This document shows positions 11,924 to 24,300 of a DNA stretch of 64,000 bases, in pieces. A program made the translations under genes and the position numbers. The first letter of the stretch is position 1; the number at the start of each line of letters is the position of its first letter. The DNA is from Emydura subglobosa (taxonomy: Eukaryota > Chordata > Testudines > Chelidae): contig ML679961.1 in NCBI GenBank assembly GCA_007922225.1, positions 60,763,430-60,827,429 on the forward strand, read 5' to 3'. The notes below the pieces were generated by a model. It did not search any database. It was not told the DNA's origin and saw nothing but the letters and a program-made list of their open reading frames with translations.

Positions 11924-13047
11924 GTTCGTTCCAGTGGGATCTATGGTACTTCTTATCCTGATAGGCCCCAGGTGTTTTTTACATTGGAATTGTTAACTTT
12001 ATTAACTTGTTCTAGATAATTTTAGAGATTATAACATTTATTAGCATTTTCTCTCCCTCTGTGGTCTGAACAGTTATTGTTTGCTAAGAGAGACTGGCTT
12101 TGTAGCTGGAGAGAGATAAATAATAGTACTTTTTTTAAAGAAAAAAAATTCAGAAATCTTCTGTAAAATGTAACTATACTGGATGAGTCTTTGCGAATAC
12201 TGATGATGGGACATGGTATCTAGGTTTGGGATGGCCTCATTACTTGGGAGCTTGTATTTTTATGTATTTAAGTTTAAATAATAAAAAGATGCCTATCCAA
12301 GACTTTAGGTGCCCTACCATCATTAATAACACAAATTTTAAGACAGCGTGCTGGTCCATGAGCCTTCTGGAGTATGTGTCATAGAAGATAGCCTCCTTTA
12401 TTTTGCTTTTCATCCTTGATTGTATGTATTCATGTGCTTGAGGGACCTTCTTTTCCTGTTCTATACCAACAGATACTTGTTAGTCTGAAGATTGTAAAAG
12501 CTGCATCCAGACTCTTCATAAACCACTATTCAGTATGGAATCCCTTAGCAGAAATAGCAACTTCCAAATGCTGTAAAAGACATTGCAAGCACAGCAGGTT
12601 GGACAGGTCCTGCCTCTAGTCCTCAAGCACTTGGTGAGCTGTTAAGGGATCTCTTGGCTGATAGGCTGCTGCAGAAGCAAGGTGATTTCCACAGTATATA
12701 ACTACTAGCTACTTCCACCGTATATATACTTCCACAGTATATAACTACTACCTCTCCACCCACTCCCCCCGCACATTGTTGAATGGAGCACTTTCCCTTC
12801 ATGTTCAGCTGAAGATTTTGGTGGTTTTTTTTTTTTTTTTTTTACCATCTCAAAGATTAAATTTAGGGGTCCTGAAATAATTTAAATTGTTTGCCTCTTT
12901 TAGTTTTAGCAGGTCATGGTTATTGTTTCAGGGTTTGAATTAAAAGCAGATCATTTAGCTTACAAGAAAGAATTAAATAAAAATCAGTGGCTTGATGGGA
13001 GAGAAATGAGGAAGATGGGAGAGTTGAACAGGAAAGGTTTCAAAACG
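11924..13047. other. no gene seen
   Basis: AT-rich DNA with a poly-T run at about 12824-12843 and the short direct repeat at 12687-12750. Confidence 0.5.
12687..12750 (+). repeat. short direct repeat
   Basis: ttccacagtatataactact occurs at 12687 and again at about 12730, separated by a related tatatatact run. Confidence 0.6.
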
Positions 13048-13055
13048 GGCTAAAG

Positions 13056-13363
13056 CTGTGGTGCCTAACCTTATTACACAGGGAGGGCCACATAAAACCT
13101 CAGCACAACCTTATGTGGGCTAAATTCTACATATTTCAGTAAGATTTAAAGTCACCTGTACTGATTTATGTTTTAAGTTCAGCTTGTTTCAAATGTATTT
13201 AAATAGGTTGTTTCTATATACAGTATTGTTACAAGTGTATAAACATGACAACAAAATGCTAATGCTTTGGCTTTTAATATATTCTGTTGAAGCAGGCCAC
13301 AGATCTTATAAAATGCTCTAGTGGGCTGTGTATGGCCTGCAGACCATATGTTAGGCACCCCTG
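13056..13363. mobile_element. hAT miniature element with 8-bp target duplication
   Basis: Ends ctgtggtgcctaacctta and catatgttaggcacccctg are imperfect inverted repeats; flanks ggctaaag (13048-13055) and agctaaag (13364-13371) match 7 of 8. 308 bp, non-coding, 320 bp before the first MIDEAS coding exon. Confidence 0.82.
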
Positions 13364-13686
13364 AGCTAAAGCGTTCATTATTGAAATCAGTAGTGCTGTG
13401 TGCTACTGCTGTTCTTATTGTGCAAAAGTACTCTGATATTTTTATTTATTTTAGAGAGGGATAAATCCATTAGACTCTATAGATAGTCAGATCTACTGTA
13501 TTGCTGTCCTTCTCTTCCTCCACTTCAGTCCACACTGGACAAGATTTTCCTAGTCATGATTTCTTTGGAAGGAGGAACAGGCACACACCTTGTTTGCTAA
13601 GTCTGAGGGTTTATATGCCATCTGATGTCCTGTTGATGTTTTATGTTCCTTACTGATGACTCGTTGATGTTCATTCTTTGTTTCAG

Positions 13687-13925
13687 GCACTGTGACCAAG
13701 TGGACTCCCGCATCCTCTGAATTGCAGAGGAAAAGAGCAAGAAGAAGAAGAAAAGGAAAGACGCATAGAGGAAAAGGAGGTGGAGATACTTCCACCTGGA
13801 CTTGTACGAAATTGTTATTACTGGAACCGGACGGGAAAGTGAACCCTTTGGTGTCTTTCTTCCCCTAGCCTCTGAGATGGGTGGGTTGTAAATTAGTGTG
13901 TATACCTGGGAGAATAGACTGAACC
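13687..13925 (+). other. MIDEAS: MIDEAS 5' UTR portion of first coding exon
   Basis: The sequence runs from a good acceptor (pyrimidine-rich, ending tttcag at 13681-13686) to the start codon. It is purine-rich around 13730-13790 (gaagaagaagaaaagg). The presence of an acceptor means at least one further 5' non-coding exon and the promoter lie upstream; I could not identify them in 1-13,686. Confidence 0.75.
13877..13891 (+). promoter_or_regulatory. four-codon upstream ORF in the MIDEAS 5' UTR
   Basis: ATG GGT GGG TTG TAA begins 49 nt upstream of the main ATG and stops 34 nt before it. It has A at -3 (gagATGG) and G at +4, a strong initiation context, so scanning ribosomes could use it and reinitiate. 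Effect on MIDEAS translation is inferred. Confidence 0.5.
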
Positions 13926-15383
13926 ATGAATCTTCAGGCTCAGCAAAAGTCTTCAAACAAGAGGGCTGGGAAACGGATTGCATTTTTTAATGAGCAGGAT
14001 GTAGCTGTGCCATCGAAAGAACTGCAACAACAGCTGAAGGAAGGACAGTACTATGGACGTGGAGGGGAAATACCTACTTCACAAACTATGGAACTTTCTA
14101 AAGCAGGGGGACTAACTAGTGCTCCCAACAATGTTGCCTTGATGAACTCTGTTGTTTATGCTCAAGATCGGGGGGAGTCCATGATGATCTCCCAGCAGCT
14201 GGCTGCTGTCAAATGGCAGAACTCATTGATGGGGAGCAGGTTGCCTGAGAGGGTTGATTCCAGTTGGCAGCATTCACCTGCGGCGTGGAATCACAGTGTG
14301 GTCTATGGGGGCAGTCAGAAAGGGGTCCACTCCAATGCCAGTGCCCCAAGTTTCTATGGCCATCATGAAGCTCTGAAAAGAAGCCAGGAAAAAGACATGG
14401 AGGTTTCGCAGCTAGACCTGTATGGAGATGCTGTCCAGCAGATGATAGCTCAGAAGGTTCAGCTGGAACAACAAGCACTAATCAGGCAGCAAGCTCAAAT
14501 GAATTCCTATCACCAGATGCAGAAGCAGCAACAGCAGAATCAGACGCTACCTTTACAGCCTTTCCAGCTTGCATTTGGTCACCAAGGCCAGAAGCAAGGC
14601 CTTCCTGAATTGTTACATGTCTTTCAACAAGCCCCAGCTTCTTCCAACCCAGTCTTTACTACCCAGCAGAAACAACAAGCTCTTCCACAGTTGCAGCTGT
14701 TTGAAAACTTCTATCCACAACAGCAGCAACAGGCCGTCACGCAAGCCTTCAATCTCCAGCAAGCTGCTTCTGTAGCACAGCCCCATGTGGCAGCAACAGC
14801 ACCCCAACATCATATGGTGGCCCACCAGTTCCAGCAACCTGAGAGGAACCAGGAACTACTGAAAGCCCTAACGGAGCAAAACCAACAGACTGTGCTACCT
14901 CAGACCCAGATACCCTTTCCAAGGAGATCAAGGAGACTCTCCAAGGAAGGTGTTTTGCCATCCTCCTCTTCAGAAGAAATACTGGCTTCTAAACCAGTAG
15001 AGGAACAAGCTAGCAATCTGTTCCTGCATCATTGGCAACCACAGCAGCAAGGACTCCAGTTTCAGCATCAGCCTGAAGCTCTGGGCCACAACAAGGGTAG
15101 CTATCCACAGCCCAAGAGAGCACACCTGGGACAGAAGGAGACCTTGAGTAGTAATGAGTTCAACCAGCCTGAAGCAGAGAGGCCGGCCACATCCTATAAT
15201 GGCAGAGATGGGGAGAAGCAGGTACCGGTGACCGAAGAAAGCACTCAGAGAACTAATGACTTTATGGGGGTGAGAGGTGGTGTGATTCAGAGCACCCGGA
15301 GAAAACGGTGTGTTTCTCAAGAGGCCAACCTGCTAATCCTGGCACAAAAGGCTGTTGAACAGGCGTCTCTTCAGAATGTCCAG
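13926..15383 (+). CDS. MIDEAS: MIDEAS coding exon 1 (residues 1-486)
   Basis: The exon begins with 5' UTR at 13687, after an acceptor ending ttcag at 13686, and ends at CAG before gtaaga (15384). The ATG at 13926 has A at -3 and starts MNLQAQ, the conserved family N-terminus. The exon encodes the Gln-rich part, with CAG/CAA runs around 14520-14545 and 14700-14745, a conserved LPLQPFQLAFGHQ segment, the FPRRSRRLSKEG block, and a conserved STRRKR...SQEANLL...QKAVE segment at the exon end. It finishes in phase 0. Large single 5' coding exons are typical of this gene. Confidence 0.95.
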
Positions 15384-18300
15384 GTAAGAGATGCAACCTG
15401 ACCAATATAGCATTTCTAAAATAGCCCTCGTGTTACATAGCATCCTAAAAATAGATCTCTCTGAGAAAAAACATGTGGGAAGTCAACCTGGTTGAAGTCG
15501 CACAGAGTGTATTACTGCAAAATCAGATCTGGAATGGTTGAGGGGGCATGGTTACCAAACCTCTTTGCATGTGTGAGGGTGATCTCAGAGTGCATTGAGA
15601 CTACCTGAGCAGTGTAATTTACTCCACTGGTATTGAATGAAATTCCTAACCCAGGTTCTTAAAATAAAATACAGCTAACTATTCAACCTGATCAAGAATT
15701 TAGAATAACAGGTGTAAATCTACTCAGCTTGGTTTCTTATGGCCTGTTTCACCTGACCTCTGTTTAAAATCTGCCTCTTTTGACTAACCCTCCACATTCA
15801 AAACATGAAGAATGAAATCTTTAACAAATAATTTTAAAATACTTTTTAAAAAATGAAAAATTTTAAAATTCCAAATTGCCACAGATGTCACAAATCTGAA
15901 GAAATCTGGCTAACCCATAGGACAAAGGCCATTGTAGGACTTGCTGGGGAAGGCACACTATCTCTTGGTGAATAAGAAGTACATCACTCCATTGCTTCCT
16001 CTGGTGTCCCATAGCTGTAAGCTGAATAGTATCATGTCACATGGTGAAATGAGGAAATAGGCCCAGAAATAAGGGGCATAACTGAAAGCTAAGTTCCCTT
16101 CCAACCTTGCTTTGACTGATCTTACAGTGAATCCCTCACATGGGTTCCTTTTCTCTGAAGGTTTCATTGCTGAGTGGGATGGAGGTGGGGGAAAAGGGGG
16201 AAATAAAGCATGTATGTCAGGATATATAACTTATATTTACAGCAGTGTATTGGTGAACAGTGACAGAAAATTAAAAAAACATTTCCTTTTTGCTGTTTTT
16301 TCCTCCTAATCTCCTACTTGCTCAGTGCTTGCTTTGCCCGTCCGCTCTGTACAGGGATGTGCAGTTTATTCAGTTTTTGTGAGTAGCCAGAGGAAGCGCA
16401 CTCTTGATACTTCATCTGTTCTGCAGAAAACCAACATAAACCTTCATCCATTAGTGAAGCGACTGTGTTAGCATGATCACCTTTTCCTGGCTGTGCCATT
16501 CCTATTGAGCAAGTTACTTGTTAGTACACTTGGTAGAACACTGGGGAGTAGTTAGCAATGTGAAATATGTACTCTTACTTATCTGTTGGCCTCCCACCCA
16601 CAACATGCTTATACTCATCCAAGTAGAGCTATACCACACACACTGTGATCACCAGCACAGTGAGTGCAATTAGAGAGAGCTGGTTGTGTGCTTAAGAAAA
16701 AGCTTGGGGGAGATCAAATGGAATTCGACAACTGAAACGAGATCTCACCCCTAGTCATGCCCACATATAGCCATGGTTAGCAACATGAGGACAAAAGGGA
16801 GCAATATTTATGACAGATTCTATCTGTTCTTCCTAATGAGCAATGACAAGGGTTTGATTCCACAGTGCCCTAATGGAAGGGATTTTGTACACCCCAATCT
16901 TTTAGACAGCTTTGAAGATCTCATCTTGAATGATTGTTGTAGCTTATGCAAGGAACGTATAAGAAGTTAGAGGACCAAAGAGCTGATGAAAGAGGTTATA
17001 TTTATTCATTTTAATAAGGTACATTTCCATTGGCTAAAGCACAGTACAAAAGCCAGTTTAGCTCTTTGGGCAAGAGATTCAATTATATGAGCTCTCAAAG
17101 AAGAGCGAGAACTAAGGAAAGCAGGTATGTTATGATTCAGCAATTTGGATAAAAAGTCAGATACTTGCAATATACAGATGTTCCCAAAATAATGAAAGTC
17201 CCTGTCTACGTGTTTATGGGGAAGTATTGTATAGGGCAGTGTTTCTCAACTGGTGTTCCGTGGAACCCTGGGGTTCCACGAGATGAATTTCAGGGTTCCG
17301 CGAAAAATTGAAATCATGCTGCCAAAAAGAGCTGACAACGCGTGCCGCCGAACAGCTGACAGCGCCGCTGAACAGCTGACAGTGAGCACCGCCAAAAACA
17401 GCTCATACCCTCTGCTGAAAAATCCAGGACATCTTCCCCTTTTCGGCGGTACGGTATCGCATGGCCCCGCAGAAGTTAAAAAGGGTTCCGCGGCCATATT
17501 TAATTGAGAAACACTGATATAGGGCATAAGTCAATCTGGAAAACAAAATGTAAAACTATGGATGGGGGAATAAAGGATCAAGGGAGTAGTTGATGCTGTT
17601 TCTAATGTCAGTTGAAATAAATGTGATAACTCTAAAATCATTTTGCCAACTTTTGAAAATAGTTCAGCTAAAGTATTCTTTTCCTCAGGTTATTGTAGTT
17701 CTGATACTTTCCAACTCAAAGAATGGTGTGTTGAGAATACCTTGGAAACCTGAAATAAGAGGTTTAGATTGAAAGTGACATATTGTCTGATTAAAAGGTG
17801 GGTGTTCTATAACTTCTAACGTACATGTGGGATTTTTTTCTTCTTGTCTTCAGGAATTGGATACTTCAGAAGAGAAGAAGAAGAATGTGGTGGCTGCTGC
17901 ACCTACAGCAGCCAAAAGTGTTTTGGAATTTGCCAGTTCTCCACCAGCCTCCAAGAGACCCCGCGAAGATAGCAGCCTTGTGCCTCTGATCATTCCTGTG
18001 TCTGTGCCAGTGAGGAAATTTGACTTGCAGGTTATTGAGAGGGAAAAGGGAGAAGAAGGGAAACTCCAGAGGGGGCTGGCAAATGATCGAGGTCCTTCTG
18101 AACGCAAGCCCTCTGTGATAGTCACCCGAAGAAGGTCCGGTCGCAGCTCCAACATGGAAGCTTCAATCCAGGTATGATCACATTAATAGATCTAGGAGAC
18201 TGAAGTCTGCTCAATCGATTTGTCCAGCTGAATCTTTTCTCTTGAGTCTCCTAAACTTGAAAGGGGCATCTGATCTTGGGCTGAATTTGATCCTGAGATC

Positions 18301-21300
18301 ATACCTATGTCCTGTATGAAGAGGATTTTTTTTTTTTTTAAGTGCACCGTTGCCATCTGATGGCTAACCTGTGGAATACCATTGGCTTTTTGAGGACTGT
18401 TGCTGGTACTAAAATAGCCAAATAATTCCCATTAACAGTCTGGAGGACAGAGGAAATGAGGGTAGACAGTGTGTCTCTGCATACATCGTATGTGTGCTAC
18501 TGGGAGCTTGCTGTATTCAAGTGATCATTTAGCAGAGCCATGCCCTAAATTAGGGGCATTTTTACCATTTGTGCACAGGTAACTTTGAGTGGTAAAATTG
18601 TGCCCGTTGTTGAGTTCTAAGCAAGTCTCAAACTGGATCTTTGTTCACACTACCGTGATGTTATAAGAATCCCTTATTGGTGTTCCCTCAATATTTACTT
18701 CTTATTTATTTATTTTAATCTTGCATCTAGCCACAAGAGAGAGATTGAGATAAAGGAGTATCATGCATAATTTTGCTGGATGGAGAAGTGACGAATTGTA
18801 TATAGTTCCTAAACAGCAGCAGGCTTTTGAGAAAAGACCCTCGGACTTTCCTCTGTTCTGTCATTGAGTGACTAATTTCTTCTCTCACCTTGTGGGGTCC
18901 TCTGTGTGTCTTAGTGCCTCGTAAGCAGCCCCAGGCAGCTCCTGTCCTGCAGTGCACTGAGCATGTCCTCTCGCGGAAATTTGTAAACAATCTGAAGGCA
19001 TCATTAAAATACAATGAAGTGTTTAGATGATTGTATTAAAAGGATTTGTTTTCTTTTTGTAGCATGAAAATGCTGCTTCAAAGGATGAATCAGAGGGTTT
19101 TGCCCGGAAACCAAAACAGCGGCCAAGACCTGAGCCACTCTTTATACCACCGAAAGCAGGCACCTTCATTGCTCCTCCAGTCTATTCTAACATCACTCCA
19201 TATCAGAGCCACTTACGCTCACCTGTGCGCCTGGCAGATCACCCGTCAGATAGAAACTTTGAGCTCCCACCTTACACACCTCCACCGATTCTCAGCCCAG
19301 TGAGAGAAGGGTCTGGGCTATATTTCAATGCTATCCTTTCTGCAAGTGGTCACTCAATTCCACCTCCAATGACCCCTAAAAGTACTCACAGAACTCTGCT
19401 CAGATCCAGTAAGTTCCCTTTTTTGTCCTGTTGGGAGCGGGAGGCTTAGTGGCAACACAAACAAAATTATGACTCTTTGACAGTTATGGATTAGCTGGAT
19501 GTTCAGCTTCCTGTTGGGAGACTCTGGGGAACTGGGATATAGCAGAAGTGATGCTGCTCCTATTTGGGGACGTTACTTAGGATGAGCCCACTGTTGATCT
19601 TCAGCACCCCCTGCTGACTTCCTGAAAAAAAGATGGTCTTGGAAGAGTTAATTGTTCTTTCAAGCATGGGATTAGTTTAGCTAAAGTATGGGAAAGGGTT
19701 TGCTGGAAGGGATGGGATACTATGATGAAAGTGGTGGACCAGAATGAAATGGTGGGTGAAAATTCAAAAATTCCTCCTCAGCCTACTGTTCTTTGGGAGA
19801 TGAGTGCCTGTTTTGGGTGATGGAAAGTCTATGCTCTAATGTGTTCTTCACACATCTGCCCCAAACATAAAATTGATGGGTTTTGAGTAAGTCTGTTGTT
19901 TGTCTTACAGATAGTTCAGAAGTCACCCCTCCCATCCTTTCAGTAATGGGAGAGGCCACCCCAGTCAGCATTGAACCGTAAGTATCCAAGACAGTCATAC
20001 AAAAGCCACCTCCTCGCTTGGTGGCAAACATATATTCCTTTTCTATCCTCCTAAATCTGTAAGCAGGGTGAGTGCCCTAGCCTCCCCTTTTGTTGGTTTA
20101 TCTTTTAGAAATGTATAAACCATACTCGTATGAGTGTCTTTATTAAAAGTGTAAATTTTTCTTTAAAAGAAAATTAAGGCAGAGTAAATTTATTGATGAT
20201 CCATGCACTAAATATTTCTTATGGTCCACTGAGCAGTTGCCATGGTGATAACTATTTTCCATCACCACTGTTCTATTGCTGGCCTGAATTTGAACTAGTT
20301 AGCTATAGGTGAAAAGGTCACGGTCTCATTCCGCCATGCATAAATATTATTATGCATGTTGTATGCTTTAAGAGTTAGCAAATACTGCTTCTTAAAGGGA
20401 AGACAAAGCACAGAATATACCTAGTTAATTTTCATAATGTAACCAGCTTGAGGAACAAAAGTAAGTGGAGCGTTTGCTCCAAATTCACAGGACTCTCTTC
20501 TTTCTTTTCTTGTAAGTAACCGAGTTAGTAAAACAAAGGGGAGTCTTTAACTTAAAAATATAAATTGTATTAATCATTTTCTCCCTACTTTATCTTGCTA
20601 CTATCAGAGGATTCTACAGCTTGTACCACCTGGTGCTGAAAATAGTTTAACTATTATTGTAGAGGAGATGGAATCATTTTCCACACTTTTGTGAATTCCA
20701 TCTAGTGTGAGGCTTGGTCTACACTTAAAATTTCTATCAGCATAACTATGTCAGTCAGGACTATGGGGAAAAAAAACACACCCCTGACCGACATAGCTAT
20801 GCTGACAAAACCACCACCAGTGTAGACATAGCTGTGTTGACAGAAGTGTGCTTCTGTTGACATAGCTATTCAGACGGGTGATGTTCCTATGCCAGCAAAA
20901 AAACTGCTTCTGTTGATGTATGCTGCATCTACTAGGGGATATGCTGGCTTAGCATCCCAACATAACTATGCTGGCATAGGCTCTGTAGTGTAGACATAAC
21001 TGCTGTCGTGCTTTCTTCAACCATTTTGAAAATGGCTTTAATGTGTCTAGGCTTGTTGTTAAATCATTTCACACCAGTGCAATGGAACCTGGTGTTGACC
21101 ACTATTATCAAGAGATCAGTTTCTTCATCTAGATCATGGCCTTTGAGTCACAAAATATGTAATTGACTTGAGCCAAATTCTCTGTTTGGTGTAACTTATT
21201 GAAGTCAGTAGAATTGTGCCAGCAAAGAATGTGATCCTTCATTGGAATCTGAGAAACTTTATGTTCGCAGGTTTCAGACTGCAGTAAGATTTACCATTTT

Positions 21301-24300
21301 GCTTCAGCTCTTATTGCCAAAAAATTGTGTTTTGTTTTAAGCAGAACAAGAACTTGAGTCAAGTTCAAGGCTAAAAGTAATGGTTCTTTTCTGTGCCTAC
21401 TTGTAAAAAGTTTGGCATCCATTTTCTTTAAATAGACATTGTGGTGCAAGACCTCTGGTGCAGTTAGGTCCGTATCTGCAAATCATGCCTCTGAAAGATA
21501 GATTTGAGTTTCATTGTGGCTGTGTAGTGACTTGTTTCTTCCAGCAATATTACCCATAGAGGGTGTTCTTGATGATATTTCTTTCTCCTGGGCCTCCCAA
21601 GCTTTTTCTTTTTTCTAATCTGTTTTTGGCCTGATGTAGTTCATCTTCCAGACTGACCCGATTATCTAAATATATCAAAATTGCAGTTGGACATTTTCAT
21701 GGTTTCTTATAAGGTAGCTTGTCAGACTTAAGATTTATCTTCTTTGTCAATATCTTCATGAGTTCCCTTTCCAGTGCAATTCCACTCACCCACCTTCCCC
21801 ATCCTCATGACCTGCATGGCTTGATAGAGCAGGAAATGGGGACAAATCCATTCCAAGGAGCTGGGATCATCTTAGAGGAGGGAATGCAAGGAACTATTCT
21901 GCAAAAACACACATGCTTAATGTAACAAGGTTGGCCGTCCCTCCCAGTCAGTCTTGGAGGGGAGGCCACACCTCCTCACTACCCTGCCTCGGCAGGGGCA
22001 GTCTCAGCTTGGGGTGGGGAACAGTCTCCGACCTGTAGTTTGTTCAAAAGGCCCCCGGGCGGGGCAGCAATCAGTTCAAAGGCCCCTGTGGTGGTCAGGG
22101 AAGGGGGAGGGGGACATAGGCCCACCTGACTCCACTGCATCCCAGTCCAGGTCCCTAGCTGTGGCCGAGGGGTCAGTGGGGTCCCAACTGCAACACGCTG
22201 AGTCCCCGTCCGGCTCCCTGGTCCTCAGAGCGTGTGGCCCCTCCCTTGGGCTACTTCCTTCTCCCTGTCCCTCGGGTACCTGGTATCCTGCCACCCAGTC
22301 TTCCTCGTCAGGGTAGGTGCCGAGGGGCAAGTTGTAGAACCCCTTGATTTCGTCAGGAGGTGGCAGGTTGGGCAGCTGTTCAGGGCTGTCTGCAGGGGGC
22401 AGTTCTTCCAGGTCTGGCCCGGTCAGGGGCCGTGCCTCGCCATTGTCCTCTTCCAATTCCAGGGGCAGCTCCTCTAGGTCTGGCCCTGGTAGGGCCATGT
22501 CCTTCGCATCTGCATCAGGCAGGTCTTCACCCCTTGGGACTACCGGGCCTGATGGGGTGGGTGGATCCGGGATTACTGCTGAGCCCCAGGTCTCACGCTG
22601 CTCCTTTGCCGGCACCCAGATGTCGGCCCTGGTCCACCTCCCCGGGTACCTGGTCTCAGTCGGCTTGCCAGGGTACCAGGCCGCAGGCAAAGCTGGAGGG
22701 CCAGGAGTTACGTCCTTCCCCTCCGGAAGCTGGCCACCAACTGAGTGCCTGGGCCTCTCCTTTGTACTTCCTGTCCCGCCCCCTCGCATCCGGGTTGGCA
22801 GACAGGCAGTCTCTGGCTCCACCCCCACAGGCCCAGCTTGTTGGTCTCCATCAGTCTTGGAGGGAGGCCACACCTCCTCACTACACTTAACTTTTCTACT
22901 TGGTGTGGTCCCATTTACAACCATAAGTAGTCCCACTGAAGTTAAGTTCAGCCAATCCAGGAGTATGTGCATAAGTGTTTACAAGCTCAGGGCATTGAGC
23001 ATAATCAGTAATTGCTGCAAGTAGAAATGCAATCAGTTTTCAGGCTAATAGAACATTATTTATCCCAGCTCTCATTATTTCTTTTGCAGTGCAGTAGCTT
23101 TTCTTGAAAACAGACTTCTTGAGCACTGTAACTGCCTATGCTGTGACATTCAGCCTCACCTTACCTCCCTGTAGATGGCAGATCGGTGTATGCCTGCTAA
23201 TGTGATGCTACTTCTAAATCCTTTCTTGGAAGAAATTTAAATAAAAAAAAAAATAGAGGAAAACATGACGAGATGTAGTTTTAAGTCTGCAGAAAAGACA
23301 TTTTAGTGTGGTCTATTCATTTTTATTCTTAGTTCTGCCAGCACTTAACCATAGTTGATACGTACTCTGTACTTCATTTTGAGTTACCTCTCTGTGGTTG
23401 AGTTGCTCACTCTGTCTATTAATGCTGCCCAGTAAGTCAGCTGATGGCAGAGATATGGAGTGGGAAAGAGGGTAATCAAAGGTCACGCTCCTATTTGAGG
23501 CTCATGAAATGTACAGTGTGCAGTTGTGCTCAGCAGGACCGGTTGTGGTTTTTCTTCTCCATTTTTAGTGATCTGCTCCTTTCCTCCTATAATCAAATCT
23601 CTCTGTTGATTTCCAATATGGATAGCACTGCTTCTGTCCTGCACATTGGTCAGCTAGGAGAACCAAGGGAAAATCACTAGAACCTAATACGTTGCTTGAA
23701 TGTTCTTGAGTTGGGTTAGAACTGAGCGCTTTGTAAGTAACCAGACCTCAAATTAAAGACTGAGTTCAAGTTCAGCAGTTCTAAAGGACCCTCTCATTAA
23801 ATAGAACAACATAATTGATTAAAACAACAATGGAAATTGGTAACAGGGCACTGTGCCTTTCACCTCTAGGTTACTGTCTTAAATCTGACCCCAGTAGTAG
23901 CATCTGAAAGTTGCTCTTGTCCTGTGGCTGTCTTGTGGCCAATGTTTTGATCTTTTGGGGATCGATGTGTTTTTAGCAGGTAGGTATGTTCTAAATATTA
24001 TGAGGTGTTCATTGTCATTATTTGTTCTCCTTTTCCCAGGCGAATCAATGTGGGATCCCGGTTTCAAGCAGAAATCCCTGTGCTCCAAGACAGATCTTTG
24101 GCATCAGCTGACAAGCATAAGGCAGACCTGGTGTGGCAGCCATGGGAGGACCTTGAAATCAACAAAACCACCCAAGAGAATGGTAAGGATATGGAGAGGT
24201 TGGTAAATGGGACCAAAACAAGAAGCAGCAGCTTTGATAGGCTCCAAAATCTCTACATTAGGCTCCATTTTAAAAAGCTTCATGCTACTGATCAAGTGTC

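Larger units (their letters stand above)
19978..24039 (+). other. MIDEAS intron 4
   Basis: Contains the miniature element at 20711-21000 and the unclassified insertion at 21948-22883; the rest is unique AT-rich DNA. Confidence 0.85.

Noticed and set aside
14209..15320. antisense open frames over MIDEAS exon 1
   Set aside because: Shadows of the Gln-rich coding exon.
13926..15401. TRERF1 or ZNF541 as identity of the ELM2-SANT gene
   Set aside because: N-terminal words, a single C-terminal C2H2 finger and the DNAL1 neighbour fit MIDEAS better.
21948..22884. direct repeats as LTRs of a retrovirus-like element
   Set aside because: Only about 34 bp, no TG...CA ends, primer site or pol motifs seen.
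22344..23024. + strand open frames over the 0.93-kb insertion
   Set aside because: Overlapping open frames expected in GC-rich DNA; no motif support.
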